This document shows, in pieces, positions 35,371 through 47,803 of a stretch of DNA of 64,000 nt. The translations under genes were made by a program, and so were the position numbers. The stretch spans positions 1,361,074,393-1,361,138,392 of the forward strand of contig OY728130.1 in the NCBI GenBank assembly GCA_963277665.1, read 5' to 3'. The number at the start of each line of letters is the position of its first letter. Within the stretch, counting starts at the first letter, position 1. The notes beneath the pieces are model-generated. The model ran no database searches and was not told the origin of the DNA. It saw only the letters and a program-made list of their open reading frames with translations. Origin of the DNA: Viscum album. Its lineage: Eukaryota; Streptophyta; Magnoliopsida; Santalales; Viscaceae.

Positions 35371-37081
35371 TGTTGGTCAGAGTAGTACACTCAAGAGGGG
35401 GGGGGGGTGAATTGAGTTCCTATATAAATTTATTTTAAAAAGATTATTTTAAATATTCCCCTAATTAAAAATAAAATAGGCCAGTTAACCAAGGTAGTAA
35501 AATTATAATAGTTTGATTGTTTGAATAATTTCTTAGAAGATTTATTAATTTTTAGTTATAATAATATAAGATATTAATATAACTTTTGAAACTACTATAA
35601 TAAGGCAAAGCAGTCATAACTACTATCCAAGACTAACTATCGAAGTAAAATTTAGTTTTCTGAAATATAAGTTAAAATAGAGATTGACTAAATTGAAAGA
35701 CACATAAGATAAAACAAGTGGTTCAGTCTTAAGATGAGACCTAATATACTAGACTTGGTGATCAATTTTCACCATGAAATATATATAAAGGTTTGATCCA
35801 CACCCTAGATTGGGGTTAAAAATAGTACACAAGACTATCTAGGTCACAATACCTGTTCCTATTTTCTACGTGGTAAAACTAATAATTAGGTCACAAAAAT
35901 CCTCTTCCATAGTTATATGTGGGTGAAACAATGTCTAAAATATATTTGAGTGAGGATATTTTGTATCCTCCAGTTTAGTGCATGAGACAATGTGTGTTTT
36001 AATACAGATACAAACACTTCTTAAAAAGTAATGAAACAGTACACAATAGAGCATAGAGAAATGATAAAGGATTATAAGTTCTATGAGTGTTGTTCTATGA
36101 AAATCTAGACTTTTAGGATGTATCATATGAAATTTTCAAGTCCTCTTGTAAAAACAAAGTATCGTGAGTCTCTTGTTCTGGTTTCCATTTCGATGAGATG
36201 TTATTTTTATCTCTTATTATTCTTAGAGTTACTACTAAGAGTATGTTTGAGGTTCTGATCCATACTAGTTCAGTCACTAGGAATCTATAGTTCTTCATGT
36301 GTTCTTCAGTGTATGGGTGTTCTTCTATTTTTCATGAAATCTACTACTCATATATTTGCTCCAACTTCATGATTTTCTTTTTATATCGGGTGTTTGTGTT
36401 GGAGATGATAAGATACACTATCTCTAAACCTCGTACCTTATACTATCTACTGATAGGACTATAAGATAACATTAATTATATTAGTGTTATTAAATGACTC
36501 AAATATTACCGTTAGAAACAACTTTTAAATTAAATTGAAAAAGATAGAAAAATGGTTAAGTATGGAATGGTGTCATAGTTTGTGTCTTGAAATAGTATCA
36601 CTTGGAACAGTGACTTCTCCTTTGACTTTGAGTGGTATCATTGAAGTAGTGAGATAATAACGGTGAGATAGTCATGATGAGACAATCATGATGCCATAGT
36701 TGTGTTGATATTTGGAACAGGTAACACAGTTGTAGTGTCCAGTCCTTTTTTAAAATTCTAAATGGTGTCTTATTACAGTGTCTTGGAAATGGTAGCAAGG
36801 AAAAAATGTTAGGTTATTTGTGAAAATATGGAACTGGTAGCAAGATTACGGTGTCACAACCTTTTTGAAAATATAGAATCGGTATGATTCTTATGGTTTC
36901 ACAAACATAGCCAAATATTTGTAAGATGTCTTAAGAAGAAATACTCGCAGAATGGATTAGACTTAAGCATTATCACAATAAAACATAATAAAAGAGGATT
37001 AAACATAGTTTATAGGATTCATACATGATTTGTGATATGTTAAACATGATTTGTGAGCATTAAAATATGAGGATTCTAGCA
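35371..37081 (-). repeat. 3' LTR of C1
   Basis: Matches 45658-47352 along its length, for example the ACAATGTGTGTTTTAATA string at 35989 and 46261. A run of 13 G at about 35396 is a microsatellite. Just above, 37082-37096 reads AAAAGGGGGTCAT on the minus strand, the polypurine tract. Small frames at 35935-36798 are mirrored in the other LTR and are not genes. Confidence 0.9.
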
Positions 37082-37599
37082 ATGACCCCCTTTTAATGAT
37101 CACAAATCATGGCATTTATAATCCATATATTTTATTAAAGACAAGAGATTTTAGTATATATGTGATAATCTGTATAAAAACCCTTCTTCTCCTATGAAGA
37201 TCCTTTTTCCATAAATGATTCCATAAAATCTTTGTCTTATTTCTCCCCCTTTTGGGATTATAAAAAAAATAAACACTGAATGAAGGGAATTAAGAGAAGA
37301 AACAACAAAAATTCACATTGTCTTGAATAAAATGAGAGAGTTCATTACAAGTACAATGTAAAATACAATACATCCCTATCAAAATACATCCTTAATTTCT
37401 CTTCATATCCATTAGTATTTTTCTTTTCCCTTGACAATGATATAAGGAGGAGACATAAAACATATGTATAAGTGGTAGAAGGGATTGATCCAATTATGAG
37501 AGAAAGGAAATGCACTCATTTAAAGATAGAGGGTTCAAGATATGGTCTGGAGGAAGAGAGAGACAATGGTTGCTCAATAATTACAGGTATGATCTGGCT

Positions 37600-40195
37600 C
37601 AGAGCCTGATATATAGATATGGTAGTAGGAGAAAAGGTAGTAGAGGAGGAAGGAATTAGACCAAGCTACAAAGGGGCAGCTGCAGGAGCCACAGTGGTAG
37701 TACTTTGCACATATAGACAAGGTTTTAACAACTTAATAAAATCAGTGATGATCTCACCTCCATACTGCATAGCATTATTAAAGTCATATTTGTTTTCTAG
37801 AAACTTATCTAGAGTAGGTGTGTATTTCTTAATCTTTTTCACTTGATCCTTAAATTATTTAGTGACTGGAGGTATTTTTAGATTCTCTACAAGATAATTG
37901 AAGTGATTAGTCAACTCATGCTTAGAATAAATTATTTTTAAGTAGAAGTCCACTTTCTTAGAAATTTCTTTTTAAGCATCATTTTCAATATTTTAATGAA
38001 CCCACACTAAATAAATCACACAATCACTATTATTGATGAATATAGAGAAACTTTCCTTATCAACACCACTCAATATAGATTGAAGCTCTTCTTTTAAAAC
38101 TGTTCTAATCAAGTCATTGACAGTAGGCCGAGATGGCTTTCTAGAATAATTTGAAGCTATAATAGCTGAAGTGAGAGACTTAAGTTGATTTAGAACCTTT
38201 TATAAACATTCCTTATATTCATAAGTTAGCTTAATAAGTCCAACAATAAGTTCATGTATCTCATTAACTATCTTGGTGTTTCTCTCAGCCACTTTTTCAT
38301 ACACTGTAATCAGGTTTGGTTGGATCAGAGATACAACCTTCGGTGGGATATGGTCACCAACATCCTCAATAGGATGAGAAAAAGTATCTTGACCAGTTTT
38401 CAAGAATTTATGTATATTTTCAACCATATATTTTAGACACTTCACCTCATCACTCAACTATTTGTTCTTAATCCTAACTTCCTAAATCTCATGAAGCATT
38501 TTCGATTGAATCTACCATATAATTTTCTCTAATAGTAGGGAAACATCTATTTCACTAAGATTAGTCAGTGGGTAGGCTGCGACTTCATGATATTTTCAAA
38601 TATAGATAAAAAGGTGTTTCCAAAGTATTTTAAGTCATCTTTACTTACATAATAAGAAGTTTCTTAGGCAGGTTCAGAACTAGTAACTGATATAGGTTCT
38701 GATTCCTTTGAAGGTACAACTTCTTTAGCAATGATCGGTTTGAGATTATGCACTAAAGAGGGATAAATTGATTTAACTGAGACTCCTTGAGAATCTAAAA
38801 CATCAAAATATTCTGTAAATATGTACTAGGTATCCACTGAACTTAAATATATAGGGTTGGTCACTTCAATTATTTCCAAAAATAGGGTTCTGCTCCCCCT
38901 CAACAGGTTCATCTAGGATAGGATTAAGAGATTCAGTCTCTTGATCCATTCCAAAAATCTCAACTATGTCAGGTTCACCCATATATTCTCAAGATATATA
39001 AAAGGCCTACTCTATCCTCTCCTCAGTAAATAAAATAACTTCAGGCTCTACAAGTTCTTCTAAAAGTTCCTAAAGAACATCATGTTCTTCCATACCAGCA
39101 ACAGGTGCTTCTTCAACAAAAACTTCTTCAGTAACTATCTTTTCAGAGATTAATTGTTGTGAAATAGGTAGGCCATTGTCTTCTTCTTTTAAGATATTTC
39201 CTTCCTCATATGAAACTACTATATATTATACCTCTTTATTAGAGTATTAAAAAACTTTACCAAGTTCCAAACTAGGATTAGATACATTCTTAGGTCTTGA
39301 AGGGTTTTCAAATGGGTTGAAACTTTCCTAAATTATTTCATTATCTTCCACCCAATATTTCATCCATGGGTTCCAGCAAATGTTTTTCCTTCTAACTGTA
39401 TCCTTTAAGATACAAAACTCATAATTTTAAATTACTTCTTTATTAGGACCAACTACTCCCTTGGCTAACAATATTGCAAAAATTAACCTTTAATAAAACA
39501 AAGAAGTTGATTTTGAAGTTATTTTAATCATATCCCACATGTGAAGTATAATATAATTACATAGATTAATCTTATGACCATTCTTAATAAGACTTATCAA
39601 GAACACATTTTTATACTTAAGGGTGGTGAAGTCTACTTTCCTTGGAAAAATAATATATTGAATAAACTTAAACAACAGTCTTGTTACACTATCCAAATTA
39701 GTAGAAATTTACCTTCTCTTATTCTTATTTCTAGTAAAATTTCCAAGAGCCTATTCTAGGATAAAAACATCACTTGGAGGAGGAGGACCTCTTTGGTAGT
39801 CCTAAAAAATTACTTCATGAGTTATTTCTAGGAATACATCCTATATCCTCAAAGAAAAATTACATCTTTGACCTTTTACCCAGCTTCTTACTACAAAATA
39901 ATCTTCAGAATTGATTGAGAACTAAACATACTGATAAAACTCAGAAACCAGCTTCAGATAAATGGGTATTTTATCTTTTGTGAACTAGTCCTACCATCCA
40001 TATTCATCCAATACTTTAAAAAAAGCGACTTACTTGTCAGCATCCACTTTAGACAAACTTCTTTATCTAGCACTACTGTTCTATCAGCAAGGCCTAGATT
40101 CAATGGTTTATTAGGTATTATTTTCATAGCCTTTTTCACTTTCTTTAGAGATCAACGCTTCTCCAGAGTCGATGAAGAAAGGCGCTTCATTATGG
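37600..40195 (-). pseudogene. Extra (envelope-like position) ORF of C1, broken
   Basis: Downstream of pol on the same strand and before the 3' LTR. It begins near 40195 (MKRLSSSTLEKR), continues through an open piece 39954-40139, then, after a frameshift, LKLVSEFYQYV and VRSWVKGQRCNFSLRI near 39830-39950. A long open piece at 38200-38457 (SDEVKCLKYMVENIHKF) looks coiled coil. Stops are mostly TAG where Gln would fit. The LVSEFY...VRSWVKG pattern resembles the plant-transposon protein domain found in extra ORFs of LTR elements; that link is from memory. No clear membrane segment was seen, so an envelope role is not shown. Confidence 0.6.
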
Positions 40196-40489
40196 GCATC
40201 CAAGGTGGGTTTGAGAAAGTTGAAAGGTTGAAAATTAGATAAAAGTTTGAGAGATAGGGGTTTCAGTTTTAAGAGAAGAGATATCGAGTGGAGAGAGGAG
40301 TGAAAAATATTGTGGGTTTATCATTTAGGGATTTCAAATGTCACAAAAAAAAGTATAAAATCAATAAAATAATTGATAAAAATATATAGGAAAGAAAATT
40401 CTAAAAATATAAGTATGAGTTATTATGGTGAGACTAGAACAGGTAGTCACAGTGTCAGCATTGTGGTGTAACCCTAAACGGTGCGACCA

Positions 40490-40625
40490 CATCATTGAGA
40501 TAGTAAGTATGAGACCGTAATTGAGATATAATAATTGTGAGACTGTAAGTGTGAGACATTAACTATAAGATAGTAACTTGTGAAATCGTGAATCATGAAA
40601 TCGTAAACTGTGAAATAGTAAAATT
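40490..40625 (-). repeat. Degenerate short repeats between pol and the extra ORF
   Basis: Plus strand shows recurring GTGAGAC.GTAA-like units (ATTGAGATAGTAAG, TATGAGACCGTAAT, TGTGAGACTGTAAG, TGTGAAATCGTGAA). A related GTGAGATAGTCATG motif occurs in both C1 LTRs (about 36671 and 46945). Confidence 0.55.
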
Positions 40626-43600
40626 TTCCCTTAAGGCTTATCATCCCTAACTCATGTATGATGTAATTTATCCTTTTTGAATTTAATGGCTTAGTGAATA
40701 TATCATAAAACTGATATTCAATTCTAATGAATTCCAAAGTGATTTCACCTTTTTGATAATGATGTCTCAAAAAGTGATGTCTTACATCAATATGTTTAGT
40801 CCTGGAATGTGAAACATAATTATTTGAAATTTTAATAGAACTTGTATTATAACAATTTATAAGTATATGTCTGAATTGTTATCCACAGTCTAGCAAGGTG
40901 TGTTTCATCCACAAAATTTGTGCACAAAAACTACCAGCAGCTATGTATTCATCCTCAACAGTAGATAATGCAACATAATTCTTATTTTTACTACACCATG
41001 ATACTAGAGACTTTCCTAGAAAGTGACATGTTCTAGAGGTTCTTTTTTTCTATCTAAATTAAAACCACCAAAATCAACATCTGAATAGTTAACCAAGTCA
41101 AATGATTATCCTCTAGGATAAAATAATCCTAAGTTGGTAGTATGTTTTAGGTATTTGAAAATCCTTTTAACAACAAGAAGATGCGACTCTTTTAGATTTT
41201 CTTAAAAATGAGCACACATAAAAACACTAAACATAATATTAGGATGACTAGTAGTTAAGTAGAGTAAACTTCCAATCATTCTTCTATAAGAAGTTTGATC
41301 AACAGATTTACCATTTTCATCAAGATCCAACTCAGAGGTAGTACTCATTGGAGTATCACTACTTTTAGTTCTATCCAAGCCAAAAAAATTTATGATATCT
41401 TTTGTATCTTTACTTTGATTTAAAATAATACCTTCTTTGTTTTGAAAAATTTGAAATCTAAGAAAGAACTTTAGTTCACCCATCAAACTAATTTCAAATT
41501 CATTTTGCATCATCTTTAAAAAATCAATACATAAATAATTGTTTGAAGATCCAAAAATAATGTCATCAAAATAGATTTGAACAACTAAAACATCTTCATA
41601 AATTCATTTTATAAAAAGAGTAGGATCACCTATACCTTTTGTAAAACCTTTGTAATTAAGAAACTACTTAATATATCAAACCAAGATCTTGGATCTTACT
41701 TTAAACCATATAAATCCTTAGTTAATTTAAAAACATGATTTGGAAAGTGAGGGTTTTTAAAACCATGGGTTGTTCAACAAAAACATCCTCAACTATACAC
41801 CCATTTAGGAATGAACTTTTGAAATCCATTTTATATAGTTTAAAATTTAGATGTGCTGCATATGTAAGCACTATTCTAATGGATTCAAGTATATCAACTG
41901 GTGAAAAATTTTCTTCATAGTCAATTCCTTCTTATTGACTATAACCTTGTGCAACCAATATAGCTTTGTTTCAAACTATGGTACCCGCTTCATCTACTTT
42001 GTTTCTTAACACCCATTTAGTGCCTATGGTCAAGGTGTATTTGGGTCTATCTACATGTTTCCAAACTTTATTCCTTTCAAACCTATTTAGCTTCTATTTT
42101 ATATCCACTACCCAAAATCCGTCATTGATTTCCTCATTAATGCTTTTAGGTTCAATCTATGATAAGAAAGCTTGATGTTCAACCTGATTTCTAAGAGAAG
42201 CTCTAGTATGTTTTCCTTTATCTAAGTCTGTCAACTATTACATCTAAATGATGATTATTAAGTGTTCTAATAGGTCTAGAAATAGAAGGGCTAGTTATTT
42301 CAGGTTCTTCAACAGGTTTAGGTTCATTACGGCTTGAATCTGGTGAATTTCCAGAACTAGAAGTTTTAATAGTTTCCTTCATAGGATGATCATAAGATAT
42401 AACATTAACGTCTATATTTGATATATCACACTCAAGATTTTTTAGAGAGGTATTTGGTTCATGTGGATCTATTTCATCAAATTTGACATGTATAGATTTT
42501 TTCACACATTTGTTTGTTTTGTTAAATAATCTATAGTCTTTACTAGAGATTGAATATCCTAAAAAAATTATATCATCACTTTTGGAGACAAATTTTTCTC
42601 GATTATCCTTAGTATTAAGAATATAGACTTTACAAACAAAAACTTTGAAGTAATTAACCTTGGGTTTTCTATCATTCCACAACTCATAGGAAGTTTTCTT
42701 AAGAATATGTGTGATTAAAACTCTATTAATAACATAGCATGTTGTATTGATAGATTAATCCCAAAAGTAAATAGGTAGGTCATATTCACTAAGCATGGTT
42801 ATAGAATTTTTTTTATAAGTTTCTATTTATTCTTTCTACAAATCCATTTTGTTGAGGTGTCCTAGGGGAATATAAGTTATGACTATATCAATTTTGTAAG
42901 AAAAATTATTCAAACTCTTTTTCAAACTCATGACCTTGGTCACTTCCTAGAGATTTTATCCCAAGTCCACTAAAGTTATCTATAGATCGAGAATACTTGG
43001 TGAAGTAGTTACATGATTCACTTTTGTGATCCAAAAAGTAAGTCCAAGTATATCTAGAGTAGTCATCTACAAGAACATAAACCTAGTGATTCCCATTTAA
43101 ACAAGAAACTCTATAAGGTCTAAACAAATCCATGTAAACTAACTCGAGAGGTTGAGAAGTTGAGACTTCTTTATTTAGTTTGAAAGATATTTTTTGCTAT
43201 TTACCCTTTTGATAAGGATTATAGACTTTATCATTTGGAAACACAAGTTTGGGTAGGTCCTTGACTAAACCATTTCTAGTAAGTTTACTAAGGGAGTGCA
43301 TGTTATAGTGTCCTAGTATTCTATTTGAAATCCAATAATCTTTTTTTAATACTCCTAATTATAAAACATTTTGAGAAACTAAAGAATCTATGTTAACAAA
43401 ATAGACATTTTAATTTCTAAGAGAAGAAAATATTAGTTCATTTTTAGAGTTAAAAATATTACAAGAATCATTTTTAAATTTAACATGAAAACCATCATCA
43501 CATAGTTGTAAGATACTAATAATATTATATTTTAAGCCATAAAAAAGTACTTTAGAAATTAAAACTGAGTTAGAGTTACCAATATGGCCAAGGTGAATTA

Positions 43601-45491
43601 TTTTTCATTTAGCATTGTCACCAAAGATGAAATTCCCACCATCAATCTTTATTAACTTATTGAAGCATGATTAATATCCTGTCATGTGTATTGAACATCC
43701 ACTATCTAAGTACCATAAGATTTTGGAGGATCTCTTTAAGTAGCTTTAATTAAAAATAATTGAACAAAAATAGATTTTGGTACCCAAATTTTTTTTGGGT
43801 CTAGTAACATTAGTAATTAGTGATTTAAGAACCCATATATGCTTCATGGGTTTCCTATAAGCATTATGTAACATATTTTAAAAATAGAATCAATTTAGTC
43901 GAGAAAAACTAGAGGTAGTAAAAGACTTTCCAGAACTAGAACTAACAGCTGAATTTTCATTTTTAGGTAGAAAAATAGATTTTCCAAATTTAGTTACAAA
44001 CTTGTTTTTTGGTGAGATTTCTTTTCTCATTTTGTTATTCTATACCAGTAGTGTATCTAGGGTCAATTTTTTTTTACCAAGAATCTGTTTAAGAGTATTT
44101 TTTCCATTCGTAAATTTCTCTAGGTCCTTTTTCAATTTCTTAGATAACTTAGGTTCATTGTTTTATTTGAGTAATTGAACATTTTTATCTTTCTCTATAT
44201 TGAGCTAATATTTGATAGTAGTATTCAAGTCATGTTGTTTCTCTAAAGATTTGTATTTATATTTTATTTTATTACAAGTGTCTTATAGCATTTGGAAGTA
44301 TTCAAACATTTCCTCATTGCTCATATTTTAAGAATCACTTTCATCTCCACAATGATATAAATTTTTTACAGGAGACTCAATGGTTATATCAGATGTGTTT
44401 TTCATAAAACACATATTGTATTTTTCATCCTTTATATCAAGTGAAGACTCTAAGTCACTTGAACTATCCTCAGAAGCACTCAATGTTTCCTTCATTTACT
44501 TTTCATACTTTGTATATTTTTCCTAATAATTATTATTATATTTTATCTTGGGATGATCTTATTTCACATATCCTTTTCTCTTGCATTCATAACAGACTAT
44601 TTCATCAGATTTGTCACTTATTTTCCAATCCTTCTTCCAGTTTCCCTTGTAATCATATCTTCCTTTGAAATTGGGATTTTTAAAAAATTTCTTTATTATA
44701 TAAAACTTATTAAAACATCTAGACAATTAAGTCATTTACTCATCACTATTATATGGTGAATCTTCATTACTTGTACTGTTAGAGTGAGTCTTTATGCTTT
44801 TCTTTTCCTTAGTTTTAGAAGTAGTGGTTTTGAAGGCTACTGAATTTCTCTTCGGTTCATCTTCCTCTTCCTTGTTGACTTTTAATTCTTCCTCCTACAT
44901 CATTAACTATCCTATTAGCTATGTGATTTGTAGATTTATAATGTCACAAGATTCTGTAATTGAGACAAAGTTTCCTCTCCATCTATCTGGTAAGCATCTA
45001 AGTATTCTCATGATTTGATCCTTGGCTGTAACATCTCTTCCCAGAGAGATCATAATGTTAACAATTTCATTAAACCTGAGATACATGTCAAAAATAGGCA
45101 CATCAGGATTCATTTTAAAGTTATCATATTTAATAGTATATGTGTTAAGTCTCATTTCCTTAACACTAGAGGTTCTTTCATGTGAAACAGTTAAAGTATT
45201 CCAAATTTATTGGGATGTTTTACATGAAATTTGTTTGTTAAACTCTTCATCTCCAACAGAACAGTATATGGAATTCATGGATTTTCAATTATTGTTATAG
45301 GAAACCTTAGTTGTGTCATTACAAGTATGACTATCAGTAGTAGGAATATTATATTCATCTAAAATTAAAGACCAAATCTCAAAACCCACACATTATAAGT
45401 TCATTTTCATTTTAATTTTCTATTGTTCATAATTTGTTCCATTAAATAATAGAGTTCTATTGGTAGAATCACCTTCTAATATATTATCCAT
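40626..45491 (-). pseudogene. Broken gag-pol of C1
   Basis: One polyprotein of about 1,620 codons, with many stops. The start at 45491 (MDNILEGDSTN) lies some 150 bp after the primer site. Gag text LFNGTNYEQ is followed by an open piece 44919-45155 (DRWRGNFVSITES); a zinc knuckle CYECKRKG near 44570-44600 has lost its His. Protease WYLDSGCSIHMTG is at 43675-43715 with DSG at 43698-43706. Integrase MDLFRPYR, VDDYSRYTW and SPRTPQQNG lie near 43130, 43060 and 42860, with its C-terminus in the open piece 42218-42682. RT has YFDD at 41562-41573, and a piece 41202-41513 carries LKFFLRFQIFQ. RNase H ends DIFTKPLNSKR near 40680. Confidence 0.9.
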
Positions 45492-45643
45492 ACTAAGTAA
45501 TAAAGTGTATATTTTTTAAAGAACTAAAAATTTAAAACTAATAGAAATTTTGAGATCTTTAAAATATAACTAAAATCATAGTTGAAAAAGATGTTTAAAA
45601 TAGATCTTTAAAAGTTTGAATGTAGTAAATTGAAAACAAAATT

Positions 45644-45651
45644 TGATACCA
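45644..45651 (-). promoter_or_regulatory. Primer-binding site of C1
   Basis: The minus strand reads TGGTATCA six bases from the LTR end, complementary to initiator methionine tRNA, the usual copia primer. Confidence 0.8.
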
Positions 45652-45657
45652 AATGTT

Positions 45658-47352
45658 TGTTGGGGCAGGACACTCAAGAGGGGGTGAATTGAGTTCCTAT
45701 AAAAATTTATATTAAAAATATTATTTAACAGATTGCCCCAATTAAAAATAAAGCAGGTCAATTAACCAAGGCAGTAAAACTATAATAGTTTGACTATTCA
45801 AATAGTTTCTTAGAAGATTTATTAATTCTCAATTGTGAAAATATAGGATATTGATACAAATTTTGAAGCTACTCTAATAAGATAAATTAGTTATAACCAC
45901 TATCCAAGACTAACTATCAAATTAGAATTTATTTTTATGTAATATAAGTTAAAAAAGAGAACAAATAAATTGAAAGACACAGCAGATAAAACAAGTGGTT
46001 CGGTCTCAAGCCGAGACCTAATCCACTCCACTTAGTGATCAACTGTGACCAAGAAATATATATAATTGTTTGATCCACACCCTAGATTGTGGTTAATATT
46101 AGTACACAAGAATGTATAGTCTACAATACCTATTCCACTGTTCTATGTGGAAAAAATAACAAGGTCACACAAGACCTCTTCCATAGTTATACGTGGGTGA
46201 AACAAGGTGTAAAATATATTTGAGTGAGTATATATTGTATCCTCTAGTTCAGTGCAGGAGACAATGTGTGTTTTAATATAGATACACACACTACTCAAAA
46301 AGTAATGAAACAATACACAAAAGATCAAAGAATAATGATAAAGGATTAGAAGTGCTTTGAGTACTATTCTCTACATCTCTGGAATTATAGGATGTAGTAG
46401 ATGTGATTTTTGAGTCCACTTGTAGAAACAGAGTATCATGAGCCTCATTTTATGGTCTTTAGTTTGATGAGATGTGCTTTTTATCTATTTTTCTTCTTGG
46501 AGTTGCTACTATGAGGATGTTTGAGGTTCTTATCCATAGAAGTTCAGTCACCCGGAATCAAGAGATCTTTGTGTGTTCTTCAGTGTATGGGCGGTCTTCT
46601 ATTTTTCATGCAATCTACTACACATCTTTTTTCTCTAGCACCACACTTTTATTTTTTATTTCGGTTGATTATGTTAGATCTGAAAGGATGCACTATCTAT
46701 ACACCTTGTACCACATACTATCTATTAACAGGACTACAAGAGAACCTTAATTATATCAGTGTCATTAAATGACTCAAATATGACTATTAGAAACAAATTT
46801 TAAATTAAATTAAAAAAGACAAAAAAATGTTTAAAAATGGAACTGTGTCACAATTTGTGTCTTGAAATGGTGTCACTTGGAACAATGTATTATCCTTTTT
46901 TTTAAGCGGTATCACTAAAGTGGTGAGACAATAATGGTGATATAGTCATGGTGAGATAGTCTCGATTCCATATTTGCGTTGAGATCTGGAACCGGTAACA
47001 CATTTGTGGTGCCTGGTCCTTTTTCAAAATTTTGAATAGTGTCTTGTTACAGTGTCTTGGAAACAGTAGCATGGAAACGATGTCAGGTTCTTTGAAAAAG
47101 TTTTGAATTGGTAGCAAGCTTACCGTGCCAAAAACTTTGTGAAAATATTGAATTAGTAGCAAGCTTATGATTTCACAGGCTTATCCAAATATCTGTAAGC
47201 TATCTTAATAAGAAATACTCACAGAATGGATTAGACTTAAGAATTAGCACAATAAAACATAACAGAATAGGATTAAATATATTTTAAAAGATTCGTAAAT
47301 AATTTTTGATATGTTAAACATGATTTTTGAGAATTAAAACATGAGTATTACA
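45658..47352 (-). repeat. 5' LTR of C1
   Basis: On the minus strand it starts TGTAATACTC and ends GCCCCAACA, with canonical TG and CA. Matches 35371-37081. Frames at 46143-46772 and 46902-47162 are non-coding LTR frames repeated in the other copy. Confidence 0.9.
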
Positions 47353-47803
47353 ATAGTTAAATTAGTTTTTTACAAAAATATTAGTGAAAGTAATTAAAAT
47401 TAATTACAATGATTAAGAGAAAATTAAGCTTAATAAGGGACTAAACCTTAAACTTAAGAGACAAAATGACCTATAAAATTTTAAAAAATAATTTTTATGG
47501 TCATATTTAGATCCTATACCCCCTTTTATTGAATTTGGAAAATTATTTGATCCACTTTCAATGGAAAAAATGTTGGTGGAATTCCCTTTTCAAAAAATTT
47601 ACAAGAGTGCCTCTCCCCTTCCACTCTAAAAGGCCTCCTCTCCTACCACATACTCACACCTCTCAAGACACTTTGGATTAAAAAATATCTACCTAAATAC
47701 ATCCTAAAAATTCCTCCAATAATCTTAGATCCCTCTCCATCAGCATAAATCCTTACAAGGTAGCCCTTTGGTGCAAACAAGAAAGAAGTTACCCAAATAA
47801 GAG

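Larger units (their letters stand above)
35371..47352 (-). mobile_element. Ty1/copia element C1, Sirevirus-like, inserted in P's 5' LTR
   Basis: About 12 kb, with LTRs at 35371-37081 and 45658-47352, a primer site, gag-pol and an extra ORF, all on the minus strand. Integrase precedes RT, which defines copia. Comparison with the uninterrupted P 3' LTR at about 53165-53200 shows the empty site. A candidate GTTAA duplication is at 35366-35370 and 47356-47360, the second set three bases off the LTR end. Size, protease text and an ORF after pol fit the Sirevirus (SIRE/Maximus) group, known for an envelope-like ORF. Confidence 0.85.

Noticed and set aside
37619..37846. Plus-strand 75-codon frame as a gene
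   Set aside because: It is antisense to the C-terminal part of the C1 extra ORF and has no supporting domain.
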